35,130 nt of DNA, taken from positions 1-35,130 of IMG/VR virus record IMGVR_UViG_3300021599_000436; one strand, given 5' to 3'. Both the position numbers and the translations under genes were made by a program. Shown here piece by piece: positions 8,122 through 16,143 of this stretch. This stretch comes from a virus. Positions within the stretch are counted from its first letter, which is position 1, and each line of letters begins with the position of its first letter. The notes beneath the pieces were generated by a model. It was not told where the DNA came from. It saw only the letters and a list, made by a program, of their open reading frames with translations, and searched no databases.

Positions 8122-8228
8122 TTATGCTCCTTTTTAATATGGTTAGATAATGTTAGGTGTGCAAAATCAGATCTAACTTCAAGCTCTTTGTTACAATCTG
8201 GGCAAATTACAATTCTGCTACTTGCCAT
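8118..8228 (-). CDS. Micro-protein with C2H2-type zinc finger, 36 aa
   Basis: A 36-codon gene easily missed by length filters. It begins with ATG at 8228 sharing a base with the previous stop (TAATG), has a GGCGGAG ribosome site, and its TGA overlaps the next ATG (ATGA). It contains CPDC at residues 9-12 and a later LTLSNHIKKEHK with His residues, so a single C2H2-like finger is plausible. Perfect nesting between two real genes is the best evidence that it is coding. Nucleic-acid binding is inferred from the finger. Confidence 0.7.
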   Translation of the reverse strand: MASSRIVICPDCNKELEVRSDFAHLTLSNHIKKEHK

Positions 8229-8707
8229 TACTCCGCCTTCCATACTGGTACGAATCCGTTATCGGTCTTAGTATACAATATAATGTTGTGTTTGAGAAGA
8301 GCTAATAATTCTGAGCGTGATGGCAACTCTAAAGAATGTCCAGAGTCTAAAATAAATTCATGTATGTCTAAAATGTCTTTTTGACTAAACATATACTTAG
8401 ACCATTTACTACCTGGATTTCCAATAGGGTACACCTTCTGAGGAGCAGATATTTTTCCTTCTAATATATAATCTATTATTGTAACTTTGTGCTTGTTAAG
8501 CATAAATCCAACTTGATTAATATCGTAAGCGTTTTCCATATTCTTTTTAACTTGAGAATAAGAATATAAATATCTTTTTTTATCTGGGTAGCACCAGGAA
8601 ACTAGTTCGTCTTTTGCTCTAGATAACTTTAAAACTTTATGTATTTTATCGTTTAAGAAGAAATACCGTAAGCTTTTTGATTTGCTGTTTCTTTTCTCTC
8701 TAGCCAT
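8228..8707 (-). CDS. Basic protein, possible DNA-binding, 159 aa
   Basis: A Lys/Arg-rich 159-residue protein. The N-terminal 35 residues are strongly basic. The central DINQVGFMLNKHKVTIIDYILEGKISAPQKVYP segment resembles a helix-turn-helix with a wing, as in MerR/excisionase-like phage regulators, followed by an aromatic tail (SKWSKYMFSQKDILDIHEFIL). The resemblance is weak, so a regulatory role is only a suggestion. It overlaps the zinc-ribbon gene upstream by 55 bp and touches the micro-protein start. Confidence 0.7.
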   Translation of the reverse strand: MAREKRNSKSKSLRYFFLNDKIHKVLKLSRAKDELVSWCYPDKKRYLYSYSQVKKNMENAYDINQVGFMLNKHKVTIIDYILEGKISAPQKVYPIGNPGSKWSKYMFSQKDILDIHEFILDSGHSLELPSRSELLALLKHNIILYTKTDNGFVPVWKAE

Positions 8708-8838
8708 TTTCCAAACGCACTCGTTTCTTTATTAATCATATTACGTTTTCCGCAAAGTATACAGAACACTTCTACGTGAAGCTTTTGTGAAAATACTCGA
8801 TCAACGAATACTCTTCCACCACATTTTCCGCACCACAT
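8653..8838 (-). CDS. Zinc-ribbon protein, 61 aa
   Basis: Starting at the ATG at 8838, which shares a base with the phosphoesterase stop (TAATG), the protein is 61 residues with CxxC pairs at C3/C6 and C26/C29. This is a classic zinc ribbon followed by a basic helical tail. A start 11 codons upstream (8871) is open but lies inside the phosphoesterase gene and is less likely. Function is unknown; small zinc ribbons often bind nucleic acid or RNA polymerase. Confidence 0.7.
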   Translation of the reverse strand: MWCGKCGGRVFVDRVFSQKLHVEVFCILCGKRNMINKETSAFGKWLERKETANQKAYGISS

Positions 8839-9638
8839 TATAGAGTAAACACCTTTCCGTCCACAACGCAAGAGTAGTCTGGGGACACATGAATCATTTG
8901 AATGTGAGGATAATCATTTACAATATGTGCAATAGCAAAACCTTTTTGCCAGTCGTGGTGCTGGGTATACTTCATCCCTGGCCCCTTTTCATCACACATG
9001 TGACCAATCTCATATCCACGAAGGGTTTCTCCTTCGCCATTATTTCTTAATTCATATGTTACCATGTGTGAGGCAATTCTGTGTGAGTGTCCTCTAATTA
9101 AAGATACCTGAAGATCTTCCATATCTTTTCTTACTGATCCAGTTGCAGATATTGAGATTCCATGGTGGACATGCACGTCACCAAAGCGACGCTTTGGCAA
9201 AGAGTCATAATATATATATTCATAACCTAATGAGTCTAAATTCCAAAGAGTTTCTGGTGTTACTTCTTTTAAATATTCTGGAAGCTTTGCATCCATGTAA
9301 TTAAAAATTCTAATATCGTGATTTCCTAAAGCAGAAAAAAGCTGAGCATCTGGTAACATCTCTCTAGTCTTTGCATAAAAATCTCTTGCTCCCTTTGCTT
9401 CATGACGCATCATTGGAACAATTAAATCCTTACTGTCAGTCTTATGCAATGCAAGAAATTCTGAGGACAAGCCTTCATTATATTTGCTGTAGCATGCTTG
9501 ATCATCTGTGTCTCCCAAATAATCTACTACATCTGGCTTAAACCACTTCATAACCTTAAACCATAGAGCTATCATCTTGTCATCTTGATATGGGAATTGC
9601 TGGTCTGATGACAGCATCCACTTTAAGTCGTTACTCAT
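8838..9638 (-). CDS. Calcineurin-like metallophosphoesterase
   Basis: 266 residues. Motifs in order: SDQQFPYQD at about residue 11 (DxQ where the family usually has DxH), DYLGDTDD (GDxxD) at about residue 40, GNHDIR (GNHD) at about residue 107, then HHGIS and RGHSHR metal-binding histidines. This is the phage subgroup of metallophosphoesterases with DxQ in motif I, which I recall in other actinophages. Substrate unknown; nucleic-acid or nucleotide phosphodiesters are possible. It is first in the early-looking operon and has an AAGGG ribosome site behind the 9657-9722 control region. Confidence 0.85.
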   Translation of the reverse strand: MSNDLKWMLSSDQQFPYQDDKMIALWFKVMKWFKPDVVDYLGDTDDQACYSKYNEGLSSEFLALHKTDSKDLIVPMMRHEAKGARDFYAKTREMLPDAQLFSALGNHDIRIFNYMDAKLPEYLKEVTPETLWNLDSLGYEYIYYDSLPKRRFGDVHVHHGISISATGSVRKDMEDLQVSLIRGHSHRIASHMVTYELRNNGEGETLRGYEIGHMCDEKGPGMKYTQHHDWQKGFAIAHIVNDYPHIQMIHVSPDYSCVVDGKVFTL

Positions 9639-9656
9639 TAAATCCCTTAAATATGT

Positions 9657-9681
9657 AAAAAAGTCACGGGTACGTGACTTT
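9657..9681 (-). terminator. Hairpin plus T-tract in the phosphoesterase leader
   Basis: On the minus strand a 9-bp stem (AAAGTCACG/CGTGACTTT, arms 9660-9668 and 9673-9681) with a GGTA-type loop is followed by a run of six T. This has the form of an intrinsic terminator for the tail operon. It also lies only a few bases downstream of the likely start point of the promoter at 9694-9721, so it would fall in the 5' leader of the phosphoesterase transcript. Confidence 0.65.
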
Positions 9682-9682
9682 G

Positions 9683-9703
9683 ATGTTACAGTAATTGTAA
9701 CAT
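9683..9703. promoter_or_regulatory. Perfect dyad over the -10 region, probable operator
   Basis: ATGTTACA-N5-TGTAACAT, two perfect 8-bp arms. It covers the -10 box (9694-9699) and the expected start point near 9687 of the leftward promoter. A dyad in this place is the typical position of a repressor operator. No repressor gene is identified in the window. Confidence 0.5.
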
Positions 9704-9721
9704 ATGATTAAAAATTGTCAA
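9694..9721 (-). promoter_or_regulatory. Strong sigma-70-like promoter for replication block
   Basis: TTGACA (9716-9721), a 16-base spacer, then TGT-TACAAT with the -10 at 9694-9699. The consensus -35, a five-of-six -10 and the TG extension make it the best promoter in the window. It begins three bases after the stop of the 140-residue tail gene and points at the phosphoesterase and replication genes. Confidence 0.75.
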
Positions 9722-9723
9722 TA

Positions 9724-10146
9724 CTAATAGCAGATAGCTAGCCAAGTAATATATACTGTGTGTGTGGGGGCACTTGACGGCATATATACTACTGCGGTAA
9801 AACCGTCTTTTGTAATAGATTGAGTTTTTGTATTAATTTGTGGATGCCAGCCAGTACCGCTTCCGCTATGCCTAGATGTAATTATAACGGCTCTAGGCAC
9901 ACTATTAACTGTCCCATTAAAAGAAAAATATTGTTCGTTAACCTGCCCAGATTTTAACTCAAACTTTGTACCAGGAGCACTTGCTACAATTTGTGGAATA
10001 TTTGCCTGTTGAACTGTATTATTAGTTACAGTAACATTTGTAGTTGATGCACCAATCTTTGGAATACTAGACGCAAGGTTATTTACCTGTAGCTCTAAGG
10101 CTCCGAGTTTTGCTGCGTCTAAAGGCTCTCCATCATTAAATGCCAT
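9724..10146 (-). CDS. Tail-module protein, 140 aa
   Basis: A 140-residue protein with a helical N-terminus (MAFNDGEPLDAAKLGALELQVNNLASSI) likely to trimerise, then a Thr/Val-rich region and beta strands ending ITWLAICY. It recalls small proteins at the end of actinophage tail modules; a fibre tip or chaperone is possible. It is the last gene of the tail block. Its ATG shares a base with the stop of the broken gene upstream (TAATG). Confidence 0.7.
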   Translation of the reverse strand: MAFNDGEPLDAAKLGALELQVNNLASSIPKIGASTTNVTVTNNTVQQANIPQIVASAPGTKFELKSGQVNEQYFSFNGTVNSVPRAVIITSRHSGSGTGWHPQINTKTQSITKDGFTAVVYMPSSAPTHTVYITWLAICY

Positions 10147-10341
10147 TATAAGTTTTCTCCTAAATCGTGTGCCAAAATTTCTTTTTCTGACACTTCAATT
10201 AATTTTGACCTATCTAACCCATATCTGTCAAAAGCAAGACTGGGCAGCCCTATCAGAAATTAATTTATACCTTTTACCATCTTTAATCCAGTATGTATCT
10301 TTGTCTGTTTTAACAGCAATACCTGAAGGGAAATTAGTTGG
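10146..10341 (-). pseudogene. Remnant of a small tail-module gene, start lost and frameshifted
   Basis: Two recognisable pieces remain. From about 10341 to a TGA at 10228-10230, one frame reads NFPSGIAVKTDKDTYWIKDGK and on to RAAQS. From 10232 the +1 frame reads FDRYGLDRSKLIEVSEKEIL and ends GENL with a TAA that overlaps the next ATG as TAATG, the normal junction of this genome. From memory the intact domain carries about 50 further residues between these pieces. No ATG, GTG or TTG begins the first piece at the expected place: an ATA (10348-10350) stands where ATG would fit. Both an internal deletion and a lost start are therefore likely. Confidence 0.6.
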
Positions 10342-10519
10342 TTGTGATATTATCGAGATGGGCTTCGAACGACTTCGTAGCTTCAACCTTTGCGTCCTTT
10401 TCTTCTACCAGCTTTGTAAGATCTGCTCTTAATATTGCAATTTGAGTCTCATAATTTGAGACTAACTCACCGATTCTTTGCTGCAATGCCGTAATTACTA
10501 GTTCTGCTTTTTCAGCCAT
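10334..10519 (-). CDS. Small coiled-coil tail-module protein, 61 aa
   Basis: A continuous amphipathic helix (ELVITALQQRIGELVSNYE, then ILRADLTKLVEEKDAKVEA), predicted coiled coil. It follows two other small helical genes in the same operon. The last residues overlap the opening of the remnant downstream. Function unknown; short coiled-coil proteins near tail fibres may be fibre-assembly helpers. Confidence 0.65.
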   Translation of the reverse strand: MAEKAELVITALQQRIGELVSNYETQIAILRADLTKLVEEKDAKVEATKSFEAHLDNITTN

Positions 10520-10520
10520 T

Positions 10521-10751
10521 TTATTCCTCTGATTGTTCTACTGGATACTTTGCAAGCTCAGTTGTTAGAGCAGCAATTTGAGCATTAATATCAGATATAG
10601 ATGTAGTTATTGTTGAAATAGCACTGGCAAGTGGTGCTGCCTTAGTGTTTTCAACAAGCAGGTCTAGATCATAATTATACTTAGTATAGTTCAAATTTTT
10701 AATTCTTTGATTAATAACTTGAGCTTTTTCTGCATTTGATAGCGTTGTCAT
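10521..10751 (-). CDS. Small helical protein, paralogue of the next gene, 76 aa
   Basis: Helical protein with LSNAEKAQVINQRIKNLNYTKYNYDL at the N-terminus and a C-terminal ISDINAQIAALTTELAKYP helix. It resembles the neighbouring 78-residue protein in pattern: about a 25-residue N-terminal helix, a KYxxxL turn, a linker, and a final helix with IxAL. An AAGGAG site precedes the ATG. Function unknown. Confidence 0.7.
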   Translation of the reverse strand: MTTLSNAEKAQVINQRIKNLNYTKYNYDLDLLVENTKAAPLASAISTITTSISDINAQIAALTTELAKYPVEQSEE

Positions 10752-10763
10752 TTTATCTCCTTT

Positions 10764-11000
10764 TTATTCTGGCAAAGCCAAAACTTTTTCTTTCTCAGCC
10801 TCTAAAGCTGAAATTCTTAAATCATATTGGGTAACCATATCTGCTATTTGATTATAAAGAAGCTGATCAATATTTTCTGATCCAGCAGCATCAAATTCTA
10901 TAATTCTAAGTTGATGACTATATTTCTCAGCATGTAAATCTCTAATATGAGCTGTTACAACATTTAGCATATCTTGCTTACTTAAATAATTATTTGTCAT
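10764..11000 (-). CDS. Small helical protein, 78 aa
   Basis: Helix-rich protein (LSKQDMLNVVTAHIRDLHAEK at the start, YDLRISALEAEKEKVLALPE at the end). It is the probable paralogue of the 76-residue protein downstream. It has a GGAGG site and its own extended -10 (11019-11027), so this small-gene group may be transcribed separately from the large fibre gene. Function unknown. Confidence 0.7.
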   Translation of the reverse strand: MTNNYLSKQDMLNVVTAHIRDLHAEKYSHQLRIIEFDAAGSENIDQLLYNQIADMVTQYDLRISALEAEKEKVLALPE

Positions 11001-11018
11001 TTATCCTCCATTTTTCCA

Positions 11019-11027
11019 AGTATATCA
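11019..11027 (-). promoter_or_regulatory. Extended -10 promoter before small helical genes
   Basis: Minus-strand TGATATACT in the 29-bp gap after the fibre gene, followed about 12 bases after the likely start point by GGAGG and ATG. No clear -35. It matches the motif found at six other junctions. Confidence 0.4.
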
Positions 11028-11029
11028 TA

Positions 11030-14000
11030 TTATAAGAATCCTGTATAGCCACTTGGATAGGTAGTTCCGTTTGTTCCTGTTACCCTACATATTGCTCTAG
11101 CCCATGAAAAATTGGTTGAGGCTGTAATAGTTGTTCCGTTTGTTCCTGCATAAGAAGAACCCCTTGCCATTGTTCTATAGTTTGGAGTTGAATTTCCGCT
11201 CAAGTTATATGTCTGTCCATTTGATACTGGAGCTGATGAACCAGAAGATCCGAATGTAAGTAGTGCGTCTGGGGTTCTTGTTGTTGAAGGAGGCGTTGTT
11301 GAGTTAACATTATGCCACTCTAAAGTATATATAACATAACTGTAACTTCCCATACCACTTGATACGTTCCATCCCCAGTTACGTCTAGTTGAAGATGTAG
11401 CTCCATTTAATCCTCTTGAAAATACAAAGCTTGGTGGTGTTGTTGGTGCTGGTGTAACAAATGCTACTGTCCACTTTGCATAAAGTGTTATATCTGCAGT
11501 TGGTGTATATGAAGATCCAGCATTATAATTTGTTCCAGTGCCAGAAGTATTAGTATTCCATCCGCCAAAAGTATAACCAGTTCTTGTTTGAGCTGCCGCA
11601 AGGGTTACTGATCCTCCTGCGGTAGTCTGAGTAACAGATGCAGGATTAGTTCCTCCAGAGCCATTAACGTTAAATGAAACCGTATAAAAGCTATCGTTAT
11701 TTGTTGAGGCAGAATTATATGTCGACGGTCCAGGACCATCAGCATTTGTGCCTCTAACATGCATATAGTATGTTGTATTTTTTGTTAAATTAGAAACAGT
11801 AACGCTTGTTCCAGTTTGAGCTGTCCATGATGTTGGAGTTGCTGTACTTTGTGTGTGAGCATATTCATATCCAGTAGCAGCATTATTTGATGTTGTTACA
11901 GTTGGAGCAGTCCAGCTCCAAGCTATACTTGTATTGGTTTTAGTGCCAGCTGTTATTGATTGTACAAACCCTGGTGGTTTAGCTGCTGTAGTAGTAAATG
12001 TAGTAGTTAAAGTGCTTGAATAAAGCTTATCATAATTTAATGCTCTATAATAAAGAGTGTACGTTGTACCAGATGTCAACCCAGTAAAATCGTATGGGCT
12101 AGTAAAATCATTATTAAACGAAATGCCATCTAATGAAAATTGAATCCAGTCAATTGTATTTGATCCAGTATTTGATGGAAATGTATAAGGTATAGAAGCT
12201 GTAGTTTTTGTTACAGTTATGGTTCCTAATGTTGGGGTTCCTGGAGCAACTCCTGGTATTTCATAATATGCTAATGAAGTAGATGTTCCACCATTTGAGT
12301 AAGCAGCATTTTCTGAATCAAGGGACGAGTTTCGTGCTCTTGCTGTTGCACGATAAAAATATCGATAATCAACGTTTGTAAATGTTGTAGAGTTTGATGT
12401 AAAATATGGTGAAGATAATAAATTTAATGTTTGCCGTACAGTTCTTGTTTCAAATGTACCAGTCACTACAGACCATGTAGTACCATCATCACTTCCTTCT
12501 AGTTGAACTTCATAGTTTGGACCATTTGTAGAAGTTGTCCATCCTACAGTAACTGTTCTGTATCCGCCAGAAGGAATAGCCTTACTTCCACTATTTACGC
12601 TAAATGGTCCAGGAGCATTTGTTGTTGCTTGACTAAATTGAACTGAATCACCTAATTGAGAATATGCATTAAATGGTGTTAGTGTTACATAATATGTTGT
12701 TCCACTTGTAAGTCCAGATTGAGAATATGAACCAGCAAAAGATGATCCAGAAGCTACAAGTGTTCCAAAGTGTGAACCTGTTCTAATAACATAATTAAAC
12801 CCATTATATCCTCCGCCAGTAGTAAATGAATTAGTAGATATACTTGTGCCAGTTCCAGAAGATGTTAATCCAGATATAAATGGCTTAGTATATTGATTTG
12901 TTGATGTAACAACAGAAAAGTAGCCGTCATCTGCGCTACCAGCAGTTATTGATATTGGAACCATTGAGTCTGTAACAATTTCAGTAAAGCCTACAGATTG
13001 AGTAGGCTGACTTCCACTATAGTATACTCTAAATGTTTGTCCTGCTATATACTGAGCAATTGGGCCTGCAACCGCTGTTCCAAATACAGCGTCGTCTTTA
13101 TACATAGCAACAGTTTTACTTCCAGGCCCTGTACTGCTTCCCCATCTAATTATTTTAAAATCTGCATAATTTTGATTTGTATAAAATCTCATTTGCCATG
13201 TTGCTCTGAAAGCTGTTGTTGATTGATTTAATTTATATCCATCATAATGCAAAACAAACTCTTCTCCGTTAGACCATTTATATCCAACTGGATTCCAAAA
13301 ATCTTGAAGAGATACTGGAATAGAATATCCATTTGGTAGAGTTGTAAAGCTAGCACTAGGATTATCTAGAGACACAAAGCAGTTTGTGCTCATATGTAAA
13401 GTTTTACCCATTGAAAAAGAATAAACAGATGAAACATTTACTACAACAGAATAAGCAGTTGTAGCGGATCCACCAGTATTTGTTCCAGTTACTGCAACTG
13501 CTATAGTGGTATTGTTGTCTGAAGGCTGAATTAAATAGCTTGAAGAAGTACCTTCTTGTAGTGGAGGTGTTTGTGTAATACCTGATACTATTCTAGACCA
13601 AGTATAAACAAATGTATCTGGTGATGTATCCCCAGTATTTGTTGTTGTTGCTTTCCATGTACCGACTTGCTCAACTGCAGTTAATGTTCCACCAACAACT
13701 GGCGATCCAGTTATCGTATAAATTCCATTTGCTACTGGACTATATTTGCTAACATATATTGGATTTGATGCTGCTGAATTAGAGCCCAAAGCATTTGTTG
13801 CAGTTACTTGGCAAATTATGTATTTACCATCGTCTGCAGCTGTTGTTACATATGTGCTAGATGTTGCTCCTGTTATATTAGAATAACCTTGAGGTTCTCC
13901 GCCTCCTGCTGGAGGAGTTCCCCTTCTCCATTGTCTAGTATAAGATGTTGGAGAATTTGTCCATGTACCTAAGCTATTGTTTGTTAAAGTGCTATATAAA

Positions 14001-14188
14001 TATCCTGTTCCAGTTATTGTTGGTGCTACTGTATTGCCTGGTATTTTTGCGGCTGCAAAAACTTTAGTCCATGTACCACCAATTTTTTGAAATATATTTA
14101 ATATTTCAACCCATGTACCGCCCTGTTTTTGAAATACAGAAAGAATTTCTGACCATGTACCACCACGCTTTTGAAATAATCTAGGCAT
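11030..14188 (-). CDS. Large adhesin-like tail fibre with Ig/FN3 domains and InlB-type repeat
   Basis: A 1052-residue Ser/Thr/Gly-rich surface protein. It opens with three tandem 14-residue repeats (FQKxGGTWxxI/V, residues 5-46). Two Ig-like modules follow, then a beta-sandwich near residues 250-420, at least three fibronectin type III-like modules, and a segment matching the Listeria-Bacteroides/InlB B-repeat (from YTVSFNVNGSGG through GYTFGGWNTN to ITLYAKW, coded at about 11467-11690). The last 150 residues are Gly/Ser-rich and may be the receptor-binding tip. Adhesive domains and location at the end of the tail genes indicate a receptor-binding or carbohydrate-adhesion role. Residue limits are approximate. 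Confidence 0.8.
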   Translation of the reverse strand: MPRLFQKRGGTWSEILSVFQKQGGTWVEILNIFQKIGGTWTKVFAAAKIPGNTVAPTITGTGYLYSTLTNNSLGTWTNSPTSYTRQWRRGTPPAGGGEPQGYSNITGATSSTYVTTAADDGKYIICQVTATNALGSNSAASNPIYVSKYSPVANGIYTITGSPVVGGTLTAVEQVGTWKATTTNTGDTSPDTFVYTWSRIVSGITQTPPLQEGTSSSYLIQPSDNNTTIAVAVTGTNTGGSATTAYSVVVNVSSVYSFSMGKTLHMSTNCFVSLDNPSASFTTLPNGYSIPVSLQDFWNPVGYKWSNGEEFVLHYDGYKLNQSTTAFRATWQMRFYTNQNYADFKIIRWGSSTGPGSKTVAMYKDDAVFGTAVAGPIAQYIAGQTFRVYYSGSQPTQSVGFTEIVTDSMVPISITAGSADDGYFSVVTSTNQYTKPFISGLTSSGTGTSISTNSFTTGGGYNGFNYVIRTGSHFGTLVASGSSFAGSYSQSGLTSGTTYYVTLTPFNAYSQLGDSVQFSQATTNAPGPFSVNSGSKAIPSGGYRTVTVGWTTSTNGPNYEVQLEGSDDGTTWSVVTGTFETRTVRQTLNLLSSPYFTSNSTTFTNVDYRYFYRATARARNSSLDSENAAYSNGGTSTSLAYYEIPGVAPGTPTLGTITVTKTTASIPYTFPSNTGSNTIDWIQFSLDGISFNNDFTSPYDFTGLTSGTTYTLYYRALNYDKLYSSTLTTTFTTTAAKPPGFVQSITAGTKTNTSIAWSWTAPTVTTSNNAATGYEYAHTQSTATPTSWTAQTGTSVTVSNLTKNTTYYMHVRGTNADGPGPSTYNSASTNNDSFYTVSFNVNGSGGTNPASVTQTTAGGSVTLAAAQTRTGYTFGGWNTNTSGTGTNYNAGSSYTPTADITLYAKWTVAFVTPAPTTPPSFVFSRGLNGATSSTRRNWGWNVSSGMGSYSYVIYTLEWHNVNSTTPPSTTRTPDALLTFGSSGSSAPVSNGQTYNLSGNSTPNYRTMARGSSYAGTNGTTITASTNFSWARAICRVTGTNGTTYPSGYTGFL
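14051..14176 (-). repeat. Three 42-bp tandem repeats in fibre gene
   Basis: Three in-frame copies of a 42-bp unit encode FQKxGGTWxEILxx-type repeats at the fibre N-terminus (residues 5-18, 19-32, 33-46). The copies differ at several positions, so they are old or diversifying. Similar GGTW repeats begin other phage fibre proteins, from memory. Confidence 0.75.
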
Positions 14189-14193
14189 TTATA

Positions 14194-16143
14194 TCACGCT
14201 GTACTAAAGTAAAAATCGCCATTTTGAGAGTTCGCTGCGTACGCTCTATTGTTAATATCTGTATTAATTGCTGAGTTTGTAGTTGCCGTTCCGCTAAACA
14301 ATCTTTGTCCAAGAGTTTGCTCTCCAAACGGAGTTACTCCAAGAGGCCTAAACTCATCCCCAAACCTTGTTGAAACGCTATTATTGTTATATGCATAAGA
14401 ACCTGTAACGTAAAGTCCAGATGTCCAGGTTATTCCAAGTAGTGAGTTTGTATAATTTACTAATTGACTATTATAAATATATTGAGAAAAACTTACTGGA
14501 GCTGACCCAAATATCGATCCTTGGAAGTATCTCACTCCTCCTGGCCATAGCTCTGTTGAAGATTCGCTATTTAGCAAACTTATGTAGCTTCCGCTGCTGT
14601 TATAAATATTTCCAGTACTAGATAAAGTAATGTTTGAATTATATCCAAGTGTCGTTGTTCCGTTAGCCCCAGACATTCTAAAACTAGTGTTATCTAATAT
14701 AATTGTATTTCCACCAACTTCATTTTGAAAATTAGCTTTTGTTGCAGTCATTGATCCGTCCATTGCAACTGTAAATGCTGGACTACTAACTGATCCAATT
14801 CTTAGTCCAGTGGTAGTATCCATTTTAATATAGTTACCTATGTCACTTCCACCAGGACTTCCCCTTAATTCTATCTTAGAGCCAACTGGGTCTAGTTGTA
14901 TAGAAGGAAATGTTACTGCTGAGCTTTTTAGTGCTTGACTATTTATTACCCATCCACCAATTGATCCAGCAAGTGCAGTTACTATGCCGCTTCTTACTGT
15001 AAAGTTTCCTCCAGAAGCTCCAAGATCTCCGTCAAATTGACCGCTAGCTCCAGTAATACTTCCAGTAAAAGAACCTTCTCCAGTTACAGATAATTTGTTT
15101 CCAGCAGCATTATATGATAAAAGAGATGTTCCGCCAGTTCCAAATATTTCAAATGAGTTACCGCTTCCACGTAATTCTACTCTTTTGCCGCCTGGTGCAC
15201 CAACAGTTATTGTTTGTGTTGATATTGTTCCAGTTCTAATTTTATCTGCTGTTATTTCTACAATGTCGCCATTACCAACTTGCCCAATTCTTACTGGGCT
15301 TCCGCTAGCTAAAACTGCTGCTGAATCCTGAGCAGCATTTCCATTAGTTGTTTTTATTTTTATAAAATAATCTACGCCATAAGTTAATGCAGTTCCATTT
15401 ACAACTGTGCCAACTGCTATATTTAATGTGTTTTGGCCGTTAGCAAAATTTAAAACATCTACTTGATTAGCTCCTGCAGAGCCAGTATCTACTGGAGTAA
15501 ATCCAGAAGTTGTTCCTACATAAACTTTTGCAGCAACGAACCCTGAAGGTTGATCTGATCCAGTTGAAGTTTTTCCATTCCATGAAAGTTGTATTGCTCC
15601 AAGTGTGGAAGAAGCTGTTGGAGTAGAAGGTGCAGTTGAAGGAAGTACAACAATATCAGCAGAAGATACTGTAACAGTAAATGTTGTTCCAACTGTACTT
15701 GTTACTCCAGTTGGCGATATTGATCTTAACTGTACTTGATATGTTCCAGCTGGCGCAGCAATAGTTGTTGTTCCTGCTGTAGTAAATGAATGTGCAACTG
15801 TACTTGTTCCAAAAATACCGCCAGTTATAATTACATCTACTCTTTTAGCATTTGTGGGAAATGATGAAAGTGTAACAGGAATACTGCCGCTTGCTGTAGA
15901 TGGAACTGTAACTCCAGTTGGCACTGCTGGAGCAACCTCGTTTGATGTAGTAAAAATAAATCCTGGGGACCAAGACCCAAGCTTTCCGTCTAACTCTACC
16001 CACTGAAATTGAATTGCATATGCTTTATTTATTTTAAGGTCTTTAACTGTTACATTAAAATAATCTTTATTAATATCTGGTTGAGCCACTAAAGCTAAAT
16101 CAGATGGAACAATTCCCTTTCCAGCGTCTTGAGTATTTGTCAT
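14194..16143 (-). CDS. Minor tail / central fibre protein
   Basis: 649 residues. The N-terminal half has two Ig/FN3-like modules. Then comes GDIVEITADKIRTGTISTQTI, a motif common in central tail fibres and tail-spike stems, followed by repeated short beta-helix-like units (VELRGSGNSFEIFGTGG, LDPVGSKIELRGSPG, GSIGGWVINSQAL). The C-terminal part is Ser/Tyr/Asn-rich and lacks a recognised chaperone domain. It is likely a trimeric fibre shaft. It starts one base after the upstream gene's stop and lies 5 bp before the adhesin gene. Confidence 0.75.
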   Translation of the reverse strand: MTNTQDAGKGIVPSDLALVAQPDINKDYFNVTVKDLKINKAYAIQFQWVELDGKLGSWSPGFIFTTSNEVAPAVPTGVTVPSTASGSIPVTLSSFPTNAKRVDVIITGGIFGTSTVAHSFTTAGTTTIAAPAGTYQVQLRSISPTGVTSTVGTTFTVTVSSADIVVLPSTAPSTPTASSTLGAIQLSWNGKTSTGSDQPSGFVAAKVYVGTTSGFTPVDTGSAGANQVDVLNFANGQNTLNIAVGTVVNGTALTYGVDYFIKIKTTNGNAAQDSAAVLASGSPVRIGQVGNGDIVEITADKIRTGTISTQTITVGAPGGKRVELRGSGNSFEIFGTGGTSLLSYNAAGNKLSVTGEGSFTGSITGASGQFDGDLGASGGNFTVRSGIVTALAGSIGGWVINSQALKSSAVTFPSIQLDPVGSKIELRGSPGGSDIGNYIKMDTTTGLRIGSVSSPAFTVAMDGSMTATKANFQNEVGGNTIILDNTSFRMSGANGTTTLGYNSNITLSSTGNIYNSSGSYISLLNSESSTELWPGGVRYFQGSIFGSAPVSFSQYIYNSQLVNYTNSLLGITWTSGLYVTGSYAYNNNSVSTRFGDEFRPLGVTPFGEQTLGQRLFSGTATTNSAINTDINNRAYAANSQNGDFYFSTA

